A DNA stretch of 64,000 nucleotides from Fennellomyces sp. T-0311 (taxonomy: Eukaryota; Mucoromycota; Mucoromycetes; Mucorales; Lichtheimiaceae). The stretch is from positions 62,001-126,000 of the forward strand of contig JALLLT010000052.1 of NCBI GenBank assembly GCA_025266875.1, in the 5' to 3' direction. Positions 44,482-55,311 of the stretch are shown piece after piece. Position 1 is the stretch's first letter, and every line of letters starts with the position of its first letter. Below the pieces are notes generated by a model that saw only the letters and a program-made list of their open reading frames with translations, was not told where the DNA came from and did not search any database. The translations under genes were made by a program, and so were the position numbers.

Positions 44482-46161
44482 ATGGACTGCGTTCAAAACA
44501 TCGCAAGCACGATTGCTACGTTTTCTTTCTATCTGGAAACTGCTCGAACGACAATGCAGAACACTATAGAGCAAGAGGAGCGATACGAGCGCGACAGAAT
44601 GGAGCAGATTGAGGAAGAGGATGCCGAACTGGTTCGTCTGGCTGATGCCATCGTAGGAATTCCGATCGATCTCGTTGCAGAATTGATGTTCCAGTCGATG
44701 ACTACAATGCGGATCGTCAATCGTGACATTTTCTTTGAGATCTATCATTCTTGCCTGGTGTTCGTTACTGCAGTACAATGCAGAACACCACGATCACGAC
44801 CATACGAAGCGCATCATTGGTGGAGCGTTAGGCATCCTGAATTGAGCGATGATGCTGCTGGCCGTATGCGATTCAAGGCTCATTACTGGATCACGCTAGC
44901 TGCTTTTGAACAGTTAATTAACGAGCTGTCAAATGACGAGGAGTACGCTGGGAGTGTCGCGAAAAACGGCTATCCAGTGCACATCCAAGTTGCAGTGGTC
45001 CTTTGGCGGTTCGCAAACTCGCATTTCGGCTTTCGCTTGATGTGCGAAACCATGGGAATTTCAGACGGTTCGATGAACAACTTTACGAACCGCTTTAACA
45101 ACGCAATGATCCGCGTGGGCCACCGAGTAATTGCATGGCCGACCAATATTCGACACACAAGAGAAATCGCTCAAGGCTTTCTCAACAAAGCAACTTCTCG
45201 AAGCCCAAGACTTCCTGATGTAATTGATGCTACGGACGGTAAACTGGTGGCCATTCAGAAGCCTAGCGACCATGGCGATATGTACGTCGACCGTAAAGGC
45301 CATGCATCTCGTTCGCTATTGGTAGTGTGTGACAGTGACACCTGGTTCCTCTACAGAAAAACCGGTGAATCAGGTAATAATGTTACTTATAAAGTATGTA
45401 AATATGTACTTAATAATAGTATCTGTAATAAGGACGTGTGCACGATGCTCGTGCCTTTAAGTCCAGCATTCTCTGTCGAAACTTAATCAACCATCCAGAA
45501 CGAATGTGCATGGGCAACACATATATCATTGCTGGTAACATACTATATCATTATAAAGGTATAGCAGGCTTACGTACGAATGTTATCATACATATCAAAT
45601 TCTGATTTTCCTTTGATGCCGACAGTTATCCCAGGATTCCCGCGCGGACAACGTGATCCAGCCAAAAGGGCATTCAACAAAATGCATTCTAGCACCAGGA
45701 TGGCAATCGAGCATGTATTTGGTGCTTTGACAACGCGCTGGCGTACAATGTGGAAGCATCTGTATATGCTCAGCGTGGAAAGGATGACCAAGACTATTTA
45801 TGCATGTTGTGTGCTGCATAATATCTGTCTACACGTTGACGATGTTGAGGAAGTAGCAACACCGGAGGATATTCGACGCTATGATGCATTTGTTGACGGT
45901 AATCCACGCAGTGAGCGCCAAGGCCGAGAAGAGCGTAGAAGTGGAGGTGATGTCTCGATTTCACCTTTGACGGCCCATAGGCGCGCCGTTTCTCAACGGA
46001 CCGATCTCGTTGTCAGACGGCAGATGGACAACTTGCGGGAACAGGGACGACGTGTGCGTCAGCGCCTTGTTGCGAGAGTCGTTCACAATGACACAAGGCC
46101 AACAACACCGAGATACCGTGCATCCCGCACATCACAAGTACCTAGATATTCACCATATTAA
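44482..46161 (+). CDS. PIF/Harbinger transposase (HARBI1-like)
   Basis: Exon 1 44482-45373 (MDCVQNIAS start chosen; the frame is open from an ATG at 44392 inside the element). Phase-1 intron 45374-45432. Exon 2 45433-45534. Last exon within 45580-46161. Motifs: HHWWSVRHPEL, RMRFKAHYWITLAAFEQL, DVIDATDGKLVAIQKP (Asp 1), RVHDARAFKSS (Asp 2), SDFPLMPTVIPGFPRG, STRMAIEHVFGAL (Glu). The third-exon acceptor is not found in the right phase (CAAATTC where CAG would be expected before SDFPL), so the gene may be slightly damaged. It catalyses cut-and-paste transposition, normally with its Myb-like partner. Confidence 0.88.
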
Positions 46162-46492
46162 TATTACGGTAATCTATGGAATATGTTAAGACTCACAGAA
46201 GGACTAAAGAAGTTATTACTGTTACATTTGCTTTTAGTGAACTCATCTTGTTATCTCCCCATCCGGTCGCTTCATTAACTCCTAACGGCTATTATCCAAG
46301 GAAGAATACTGTAGTATATTATTATTCAATACCCACTCAAAAACTCTGATGAACTTGATACATTCACAGCAACTGAAATATTCTATCATACTTATATAAT
46401 TTTCACTAGACTACTAGCTAAGTCCAAGATGCTATCTTCACTACCTGTCTATATACCTAGCATATGCCATTACGGTAAGGTTTATTGATAGC
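46162..46492. other. Convergent 3' spacer of the Harbinger genes
   Basis: AT-rich, no gene. Both genes end into it. Confidence 0.5.
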
Positions 46493-47958
46493 TTAATTGT
46501 CATCATATGTCTGCTCATCTACTTCATCTACTTCATCTACGTAGCCACCGGCAACACGAACCAACGCTTCACCGAGAGCCAAAAGTCGATTAACCGAACG
46601 CTGGTTCTCTATATGGCGTCGCTCGATCGCAATTCCTTCCAGGCGACGCCGTCGTAGTTGTCGTGGCTGACATGATAATTCGCGTAAAGATGAATTCGGA
46701 TAAACATAAGTTCGGATAAAAGAAGAATCGGATAAAATATGAAAGTGAAACAATCAGAGTGAAGAGCGACACTCAGTGAAACATCACTAGATGACAAATG
46801 TACCTTCAATAACTAGAAGATGCTAGAAGGACAGTCAAAGATGTGCCGTAGTCAACAGTATAAATAAGGCACTAGTTTAGCATATGAAAAGACAAGCAGA
46901 ACAGAGATTTATTTTACGGTCTCAGCGACTCTTTATTGTTACCAATTGATCCTTCTACATCACAGTAGTACCCTCAACTCGTGCTCCTGCAAGTCATGCT
47001 TCCTCTTGAGACGATCGTCTGCAAGATCCTCACGCAAACCCGCGCGCAAAGCATCCATAGCAGACAGGGTCATGCTATGGAACTCATCGTTCGATTGCTC
47101 GAGGGTTTGACGAACCCCATCGACATCCAAAACAGCACGACGACCACGCCCAATTCCTGGCTGAGCTGAGGCTGTTGCGGGTGCAGGTGGAGGTGCCGCT
47201 GCCTGTGTTGGCGCTGGTGTCGAGATTGCTGCTATTGTTGTTGTGGGTGCCAGGGACCACTCAAGAAAAGGGCTCCCTGATTGAGTTTCCTCATCAGGTT
47301 GCACCGTCGCATCTCTGACAAGGTGTGTCAGAGTACTGAAGCCAGTATTCCCCGCATCCATCGACTCAAGGACAATCTGCGGGTGGATCGATGGATCGTT
47401 TTCCAGAATCCGACCTACTTTGTCATAATATTCCCAGTTGTTGCGGGGATCCGTGCCGCCAACGCCTGTCAATCCAAGGTAGTTACGGATCAAGGTATAG
47501 GTGCCTTTGATGGCGCCCCACTTGTTTTCTATCTTTCCTGGGTTAATGTTTTCAACAAAACTGAGAAACTAATGCAGATCCTCTGGGTATTCTCTGCTAG
47601 TAGCCATGACGGTCAGCTTAAAGTCCTGATACACGTTCTCCCAACGTTGCGCGGCAGAGATGGTGGGACTGGGTCTTATAAAGTACTCTATATGATCGGC
47701 CATCACGTCGAGCAGCGCTTGGTATGTCGCGCGGTTCCAATGGATGCTGACATTTTCATCAATTGGCCCAAAATCATCTGTGATTTCGGGCATTCCGCTT
47801 GGCACCTCAGGCGTTTGCTCGCGGGTTTCAGTTCCTGCGACAGAGGAAGCGATAGGAGTATGCAAGGCAGGCGATCCCGGTTCAGGGGAGGGCTGGATGG
47901 CTTCATTGAAGCTCATCATGCCCATTCCTGGCAAAATGTTTCTCGGAGGGCGTGGCAT
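46493..47958 (-). CDS. Harbinger Myb/SANT-like DNA-binding protein
   Basis: Minus strand. Exon from 47958 (MPRPPRNILPGMG) through WNRATYQALLDVM and RWENVYQDFKLTV. After an intron near 47530 comes IENKWGAIKGTYTLIRNYLGL, typical of Myb_DNA-bind_3-type trihelix domains. Then Thr/Pro/Ala-rich sequence and MTLSAMDALRAGLRED follow (to 46960). A last exon starts after TATCATGTCAG (46669) with PRQLRRRRLEGIAIERR and ends at 46493 in a DEVDEVDE tail. At the first junction a TAG falls in frame (DLH-stop), so a nonsense mutation or an unusual splice is possible. It helps the transposase reach the nucleus and the TIRs in known Harbinger systems. Confidence 0.75.
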
Positions 47959-48357
47959 TTGTTGGGTAAAATTGCAAACAGTAAAAAGTATCTTTATTCG
48001 CGATTGTGCGCGTATGGGTCACTATAGTATTTCTAAATTAAGACAAACGCTAAAAAAGAATCGTGTCAGGACGGTTTTTTTTTGTTATAGACCTTATATG
48101 GTATAACAAAATTGATTCTCAGCGGTCTTAATTGCCACCTTGTGAGCACCCAATTTCTCACCGTTTTCTTCTACTCTGGAACGCTTTCCAAACCCCAACT
48201 CTCAGCTTTTCTTTGAGCCACTCCCACTTTAGCGATACCCTATTGCATTATATTATTTATCTCATAAACTGGGATATATCAGTGCTCGCAATCCAAACGT
48301 TGGTAGAGTCTGACGATAAGAGAATCCAACTATACACTAACAGGATATAACGATAAG

Positions 48358-50085
48358 ATGTATATCACATATGAAACTCTTCAACATCATGTGGAAAACG
48401 AAGATGGGCTGTGTAGCAAGTCATCGCTTCATCCAATCACGTGCTTCACACCAGAACATCCACGCTCAGGGCCCGTTGAAATCCCGAATTTTAAGCCCAC
48501 TTGGCTTATTCGCATAAGCGATATGGAAAAAGTTCGTGGATCCGATGTACAAGAGCCATATTATGCACTATCATACTCTTGGAACCAATCCGGTGACATT
48601 TATAAAAACGACAGCTGCGAGAAATACACGCGGGTTGATAATGGCAAGCACAGGATTATATATTATCGGAAGAAGACAACAGAGAAACGCAATATTCGTC
48701 TCATTACAAAGACACGATTGGTCAAGTTTGAAGGCCTCATCCAGCAAATCTGCCAAGACTTCAACATTCGATATATCTGGTACGACCAAGCATGCATCGA
48801 CCAAAACAATCGGGATGAAAAGCGACGCGAAATAAAGCAGATGCACAAGATTTATGGAAACGCACAATGTACCGTCGCATTGGTTCCAGAATTTCGTATC
48901 ACTGGGCGAAATCTACAGCAAAGAGGATATACATTGCCCAAATGCGCTGATCCGCAAAAGATAGTAACATCCGAATGGAGCAAACGTGCATGGACACTGG
49001 AAGAAGCAATTGTATCCAAAAGGTTACTTTTCGTTGGACGGGACGCACACCTTTGGTCATATATATATAATCGAAACCATGGTGATAAATGCACCAATTA
49101 TACCCTTGGTCCCATGCACGCGTTCTTTTATGACATTTGCACCAAGCCGGCAAAATTGTCTGTCAGTACCGTTTTGTGGCATGCTCGTGGACGTACCAGT
49201 ACTAAATTGCATGACCGGTTCTTCGCGCTTGCCAATCTCTATCCCGGGTTAACACAAGTTCTCTCCTTCGACTACAAGCAGTCTCTACTTGAAGTGATGC
49301 TTCAATTTTATAGTTTCCTTGCCCAAGATGATCTTTCGATCCTTTGTATCGGTATACCTGCGACGGACATAAATCACTTAGCAGGTGATAAAACTGTCCA
49401 ATTTCAAGAACAAGAAGACAATCTACCTACCTGGACTGGTTTTAACTGCTCGCATGCTACAAGGTTGCTTTCTGACAGCCATACTTTCAACGCAATGGCA
49501 ATTAACTGGAAAGTTAATGGGCGCTTCCTATATTTGACGTGTAACCGTATTCATGTTACAATCGAGCGAAGAATCTATCAATATTCGAAACCGTTTCGCT
49601 GCTACGAAGAAGTCTCTGAAACTGAAACACAGCCACATACAAGCCCGTACGATCGTAACTCTCTCGTATTTATTGAGCTTGGGGAACACTCACTTCGTAA
49701 AGCACATCCTTCTCCGGATAAGCGGTCTTCTAGCAAACGCGTAGGCTTGCGTGCTACCCATTTTCTCCCGCTTGCAAAAGACAAGGATAGCAATGTATGG
49801 ATAAATACTACAGTAAATCCTACTCGACCCTATGATGTCGTGTTATCGCTTACAGATACAGGCTGCAACGAATGTATCATCCTTTCAGAGCTAGAATTTC
49901 GGTTAAAGGAGTTCAATGATGATAGTGCTGAGCAGATGGTGATGCTTATGCCTGTCGTCCGCCATGATATTGATGGCTATTATCGTTGTATTGGAACGTG
50001 TACTTTCTGTACTGGAAAAACAGCTAATAATATTAGGCTTGTGTATCCAAAGCTCGAGAAGAAAGAAACATTCATAATTAAGTAA
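48358..50085 (+). CDS. HET-domain (heterokaryon incompatibility) protein, 575 aa
   Basis: Single-exon frame from ATG 48358 to TAA. The HET domain spans about residues 65-230: YYALSYSWNQSGD, then IRYIWYDQACIDQNN, then KRAWTLEEAIVSKRLLFVG, the three conserved HET blocks. The C-terminal half (LHDRFFALANLYPGL, CIILSELEFRLKEF) has no domain I know. HET proteins mediate non-self recognition and cell death in ascomycetes; the role in early-diverging fungi is not settled. The gene starts 207 bp after the Harbinger right end. Its promoter (TTTATCTCATAAACTG and CAGTGCTCGC, 48255-48295) is shared with a truncated paralogue at 58842. Confidence 0.9.
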   Translation: MYITYETLQHHVENEDGLCSKSSLHPITCFTPEHPRSGPVEIPNFKPTWLIRISDMEKVRGSDVQEPYYALSYSWNQSGDIYKNDSCEKYTRVDNGKHRIIYYRKKTTEKRNIRLITKTRLVKFEGLIQQICQDFNIRYIWYDQACIDQNNRDEKRREIKQMHKIYGNAQCTVALVPEFRITGRNLQQRGYTLPKCADPQKIVTSEWSKRAWTLEEAIVSKRLLFVGRDAHLWSYIYNRNHGDKCTNYTLGPMHAFFYDICTKPAKLSVSTVLWHARGRTSTKLHDRFFALANLYPGLTQVLSFDYKQSLLEVMLQFYSFLAQDDLSILCIGIPATDINHLAGDKTVQFQEQEDNLPTWTGFNCSHATRLLSDSHTFNAMAINWKVNGRFLYLTCNRIHVTIERRIYQYSKPFRCYEEVSETETQPHTSPYDRNSLVFIELGEHSLRKAHPSPDKRSSSKRVGLRATHFLPLAKDKDSNVWINTTVNPTRPYDVVLSLTDTGCNECIILSELEFRLKEFNDDSAEQMVMLMPVVRHDIDGYYRCIGTCTFCTGKTANNIRLVYPKLEKKETFIIK

Positions 50086-53000
50086 TAAAGGAGCTTCCCT
50101 TTGCTTAATATTAATTGATAACTTTGCATTTATGTGTATCCAACAACTTGTAAGTGTTGCGCCACGCTGTAGTTGAAAAAAGTATAAATTTTATTGGAAG
50201 ACTTTTTGACCTGCTCCAATAGGTATAAGGTCGCTTCCTTGCGGTACTAATGTATAGATATAAAAGGGTATCTGGTGCCATGTCTGAAAAAACCCCTTAC
50301 GGGGAAAAAGACAGGCCGATATCGAAACGTTGTGAATAGTTATAGAATTAGAGAGAAGAAAAACAGTGTAGGTATAATATCAATAATGTAAACGTGGGTA
50401 TCACCTTAAGTGTGGTGGTTTGTACGTGCTGATGGTCCGCCTTGAAGAGCTTCTTCCTGTGCCGGTTCATCGTCATCGTACTGCGCATCTTTATGGCTCA
50501 GTTTATCAACCTTGCGGAGGACATGCAAAAGTGCGGGCCACGCCTTCTTCTATTTGCTCCGAGTCAGTCCATTATTTGAACGCGGAAGGCTGTTCAATAT
50601 AAAGTCGATCACCTGTGTATTTGCGCCACGCTCTAGCTAATCAGAACAAGCCTTCGCTTAGGATCACTCCATAACACTTACTTATTTCCCAGAGTTTTAA
50701 ACAAATAGCTAATAGTACTTTTTCCTTTCGGTGCTCAGAGCTATCTACTTTGTCAAGATAAAATTTCGTCTAACGGCCAGAGTATGAAGTTGCCTTACTG
50801 AACGTAATAGTATCTTACCGTTCAGGTGATGAGGTATGGTTTTTTTGGATGGGATTTGCAGAAACAAGCACGGGAGAGTAGACGATAAGACCAAGGAGCG
50901 CCTATAGTTTTATGATTGTATGCTTAAAAAGTATTTGACGCTAGTGTTAACGTGCTAACCAAGTTTGTCATGATTCAGGGAAAAAACCGAGGGAGAGGAA
51001 AAAGCGGGGACTCACTATACTTAACATTTCTCAACCTTGTATCTTTTTCTTCTGTCTTCCTCGTTTCCCTGCTGCCGGGCAGGTTTTACATTTCTAGCCC
51101 TTTAAATGGAACAGACGAGAGCGGAAAGCTGAAATCAGCAAGCGTTCACTAAAAAAACGTCATTCAATAAAAACCCAACTTTATCCTGTACTTAACGTGC
51201 TGTAAACCCACCCCATGCTCACGTTGCCATCACCCCTCTGGTATGAATTGTCGACACCTGATCACATGTTTCTCGATCCACAGCACACCCAGCCTGCCAT
51301 ACGATAACGGCGATCCCATCTCATACCTTCTCAATCGCTTGCCGAAAAAGCCGCCTAGATCGCAAGCTGCTCGGAGCTACTGGAAATCCAGTGGCCGCAG
51401 CTATGTGCCATTTTGGAACCCCTAAGCAAGCATTGTAACCCATATCGCCGACAAGGATATGTGCCACCCAACCAGCATGGACGAGACCTTCTCGCATGGA
51501 TGGAGCCACCGGCCCCTGTGTCATTGCAAGCCACATCGCCTGTTGCTTCTTAAAAAAAAGGTACACTTTTATCATCACCAACAAGTATATAGTTACGGAC
51601 TACTTCCCCTTCCATCCGACTTTTACTTTGTATTCCATTCTACTTAATCATTTTTCCTTTTTTATTGTTTTCTTACGTTGTTCCCTTTCCCATGACTACT
51701 TCCTTTCCCCTAATGCCGCATAGGGTTTCCATTTCCTTATTCAACCGGATCAAACCAGAGCGGAAAGCTGTGATCAGCGCGCGTTCGTTTACGTCGTCGA
51801 TAAAGACTTTTATTTCATCTTGTACTTAACGTTCAATCCTATTAGAAGGGCTTAGAGATTCATAACAACCAGCTTTTTGCAGCAAAAAGATCCATTAGCA
51901 TTTGATTTTTTCTACCCGCTGCCCAAAATCGACAAAATACCTCTGTTTTCGTCGATTTGAATATCTGACGCCCTCTATTCGGTCCAACCTAATATAAAAA
52001 ATGACGCAGAAAAAGAGATCCTACCTACGGGAAAGCATATTGAGCCGATGGTATTTTTGATACGGATACGTTTAATCATCAGATAGAAAAGAATATACTC
52101 TTATTTCAAAACATAGTCAGAGTAGCTCAATAATCAACAAAACACAGTTCTTCTAGTTCTTCCCGTCATAAAAATGCTCTTAGTTCTTGTTAGTTTAGTC
52201 AACTATGTAAGAACTTACTCTGACAAAGAAGCCAGCATTTACCGTCCCACCTCCTTGAGTATCGACAGTTTGGCATTTTGCTTTTCGGTTATTGCTTCAG
52301 TTTGGCATGAATATAAAATCAATTCTTGAAGAGCTCCTGCGAACCATTAAAGGTTACCTTTGTAGATTATGTACTAACTTTTATCCAGGTTTGATTAAGA
52401 AAACCTTTGAGACAAACCACTTTTGTCCAGTACAAGAGCTGGCATGACACTGTCCAGCTGTATATTCAAGTTGTGCATCACTATTTATAAATTTATCCCA
52501 ACTCATTATATCACATCATCCCCAGCTTTCTTTCTGTATTCGCTTGTTTCCTCAGTATATGATTGTGACAGCCAATTTGTGAAATTCGATTAGTATTTTT
52601 GTTTATCGCATCGTGGAGCATCAATTGCTTACAACAAACGTTAGGCGGTATATGTATGGCAGATCAACAACATTATTAAAAGTTCCCAGTTTAGTGCCTT
52701 TTCTGATTTACTTTGGGAAATGCGGTGACCCAAATCACGCTTGCGATGATGCACAGCACAGAACGAAGCAATTCGTAGAGTGTCGACTGCTTTTGGCATG
52801 AGCGGATGATCACGTCTGTGCGGCGAGATATATGTAATGAGGAAGTTTGTGAAATTCCCTGTGTAATAAATGACTTTGCTTTTAACTGTTGGTACAATGT
52901 CCGTTACGGATATTTCTTTACCCATGTGTTAGTTCGAGCAAATTTCGCAGAGTGTTTTTGTTTACTTATTATGTATTCAATCTTTAAGTAAAGATTATGC

Positions 53001-53372
53001 ACATCAGAACTCAGGACTGCTGCTGGATTTTTTTATCTGATAGGGACAAACCTTTATTATTGTGTTAGACCATAGAATAGAAATGCGTTTATACTTCTCA
53101 TTTTCGAACAAAAGATATAAATCATGCAGCTTGTATACGCTCCATGCCCATCCACACGAAATTATTCTGTTGAAAACTGCGTTCATGTACTCACTTTGTT
53201 GTTGTATTGAGAGAAATCCGTATGCAGAATGACAGTCAACACCATTCTTGTTCTTTCTGTTGATATATTCCTATAAACAGCAATAGCAGAAAATGGTGCA
53301 GCCAAAAAAAACAAGAATTTAATACTGGTACACGATGACCAAGTTGATAATAAATAGCAGCAGGAAAATCTA
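50086..53372. other. 3.3-kb stretch without an intact gene
   Basis: Holds dispersed repeat copy B (50170-50375). A minus-strand relic at 50640-50420 has frames reading TDSEQIEEGVARTFACPPQ and DKLSHKDAQYDDDEPAQEEAL in adjacent phases. Two loosely similar 75-bp segments lie at 51110-51200 and 51757-51832 (GAGCGGAAAGCTG...TGTACTTAACGT). A gene-like plus stretch at 51250-51550 contains stops. Nothing else is supportable. Confidence 0.45.
50170..50375 (+). repeat. Dispersed repeat copy B, 3' of the HET gene
   Basis: Matches copy A (26725-26945, minus). It includes TATAAAAGGG and, 17 bp on, ATGTCTGAAAAAACCCC, which opens a short frame (MSEKTPYGEKDRP). Copy A has the same start (MSEKTPNEKKTGG). Confidence 0.7.
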
Positions 53373-55311
53373 TTATTGAATAACGCCTTGGCTCTTCAGC
53401 GACTCAATCTCGTCTTTAGTCAAACCCAGCGACTCTTCCAGAACCTCAGCTGTGTGTTGACCCAAATCAGGACCAGCCCATTTTGTGGAACCAGGGGTAG
53501 TGTGTAGCACAGGAGACATTCCCGGAATCTATCATGCAGAAACGTTAAAGCAAACATAATCGCTTGCTTTTCTTTACCTTTACCTTTAATTCCCATCCTC
53601 TTCCTTCTTCGGGAGTACCCACAGTGACCGTCTCAATCATGCCGCGAGCATTGATGTGCTCGTCCTCCACAATATCCTTCGCACTGTAAATTTTGCCGGT
53701 AGGCACGGATACCTTTTCCAGCAACTCAGCGACCTCGTCTGGAGTCTTGGTCGATGTCCATTCACCTTTGCATCAACAATTAGCCCATGGATCCATCTAC
53801 TACACACCACAAAAGAAAAGTACCAATTGCACCATCAATCAACTTCTGAGCCTTGACGCGATGGGTGTTTGTTTCATAGTCGGGCCCAACCTTTTTGAGA
53901 GGATTTAGAAAAAGAGACAAGCAGTGTATGCACAGGTAAGCTTACCAAATCCTCCCTGCCGATCGCCGTCATGAGACGCTTGTAGATGCTGTCACCGTTA
54001 CCGCCGATAATGACATATTGACCGTCTTTGCAGGGATAGGTGTTTGTGGGGACAACACCCGTCACAGTAGATCCTGAGGGTTGCCGGATCTGCGCAAGTA
54101 TGAGTAATAGTCGCCATCAGCCAATCCGAATCCTCTTTTTACCTGTCCAAGACGATCATATTCGGGAATAATGCTTTCCATCATGTTCAACACACTTTCA
54201 TAGATGGCAACGTCCACCACCTGGCCTGTCTTTTGCGATGACGCGGAAAGTTTGTTGCGTCCAATCAATCCAAGCAGAACGCCCAAGGCCGCGTGCATGC
54301 CTGCAAGCGAATCGCCCAAGCTGATGTTGGGTCGCACGGGTGCTTCACCGGGAAAGGCATTGATGTATCGGAATCCACCCATACCCTCACACACGGCAGC
54401 GAAGCCAGGGCGCTTCGAATAGGGTCCGGTTTGTCCGTATCCCGAAATGCGAGTGTAAATAAGGCCCGGGTTTGTCTGGTACAGTTCGTCTGAAGCATGG
54501 TGTTAGCATGGATGGGCTGACGCCACATTGCTCAATTAAGTACCAGGTCCCAGTCCCCATTTCTCCATTGTGCCAGGCTTGAAGTTTTCTATGAGCACAT
54601 CAACGTCCTGTGCCAATCGCTTTACCAAGCTGGGGGTTACCATGTTAGGATTACCTTTTCTTATCTCCGCCTTGGGTGTGCATATTTACCTTCGACCTTC
54701 GTCGGTTCGCAGGTCGACGCAGATAGACTTCTTGTTTCGAGCCAAACTGCGGAACCATGGGCTCTGACCATCCTTATCCATGTGTCTCCAGGTACGAAGC
54801 GGGTCGCCTTTGGGTGGTTCCACCTTGATCTTTACGAGTTCTGAGTTTTCGTCGATCCATCTAAAAATTAAAAAAAACATACCACATCTAGACATGAAAC
54901 ATCAGCCTTTCTCTTTCTGTATCAACCCTTTGCCTGAGCAACCATCTACGTACCTGCACCATAGTAACTGTACGCAGGAAAAACAAGTACTGGTCAGTTT
55001 CCATAACGATCAAAAAAATGGAGACAAACGCCTAACCCTAAAATCGACCCGCAATAGGGACCCGCAATTATCTGCCACGCAGTAAGCATCTTTTCTCCAG
55101 GGCAAATCCAGTATACATACCTGGCCAAGCTCGAGTACTCGGATACCGTCGAGCGGCTTCGGAGCAACCGTGCTGTTGAATCGCCGAGCTGTCACTTTTC
55201 GACAGGTGTGTCAATGTCATGGCGGCTTGCAAGATTCTCGAGAAAAACAAAAAGCTTACGTGACAATGAGGACAGTGCCAGCGAGCGTGTTGGTGGAATG
55301 AGTCGAAACAT
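53373..55311 (-). CDS. Class III (CaiB/BaiF-type) CoA-transferase, mitochondrial, ten exons, 447 aa
   Basis: Exons 55311-55260, 55194-55121, 55071-55037, 54860-54690, 54659-54544, 54489-54143, 54089-53946, 53890-53824, 53765-53584 and 53528-53373. All are GT-AG and in phase, 1344 nt in total. The N-terminus (MFRLIPPTRS...RRFNST) is Arg/Ser-rich like a mitochondrial presequence. Family motifs: LDGIRVLELGQ, IIAGPYCGSILG (on a 35-nt microexon), KVEPPKGDPLR, SLARNKKSICVDL, DVDVLIENFKPG, GYGQTGPYSKRPG, SLGDSLAGMHAALG (expected catalytic Asp), TGVVPTNTYPCKDG. Length and motifs fit succinate-hydroxymethylglutarate/formyl-CoA-transferase-like enzymes, which move CoA between acyl groups. The exact substrate cannot be told. 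Confidence 0.93.

Larger units (their letters stand above)
44305..48151 (+). mobile_element. PIF/Harbinger element, complete two-gene transposon
   Basis: TIRs of about 31 bp: GAGTGCTCACAAGGTGGCAA at 44305, complement ending TTGTGAGCACCC at 48151. They are flanked by AAT on both sides (44302-44304, 48152-48154). The 3-bp TSD, a DDE_4-type transposase and a Myb/SANT-like second gene, convergently arranged, are the standard plan for this superfamily. It lies 13 bp from the mariner element. Confidence 0.93.

Noticed and set aside
51459..51723. Overlapping ORFs at 51.5 kb
   Set aside because: Short, in conflicting frames on both strands, with no recognisable domain.
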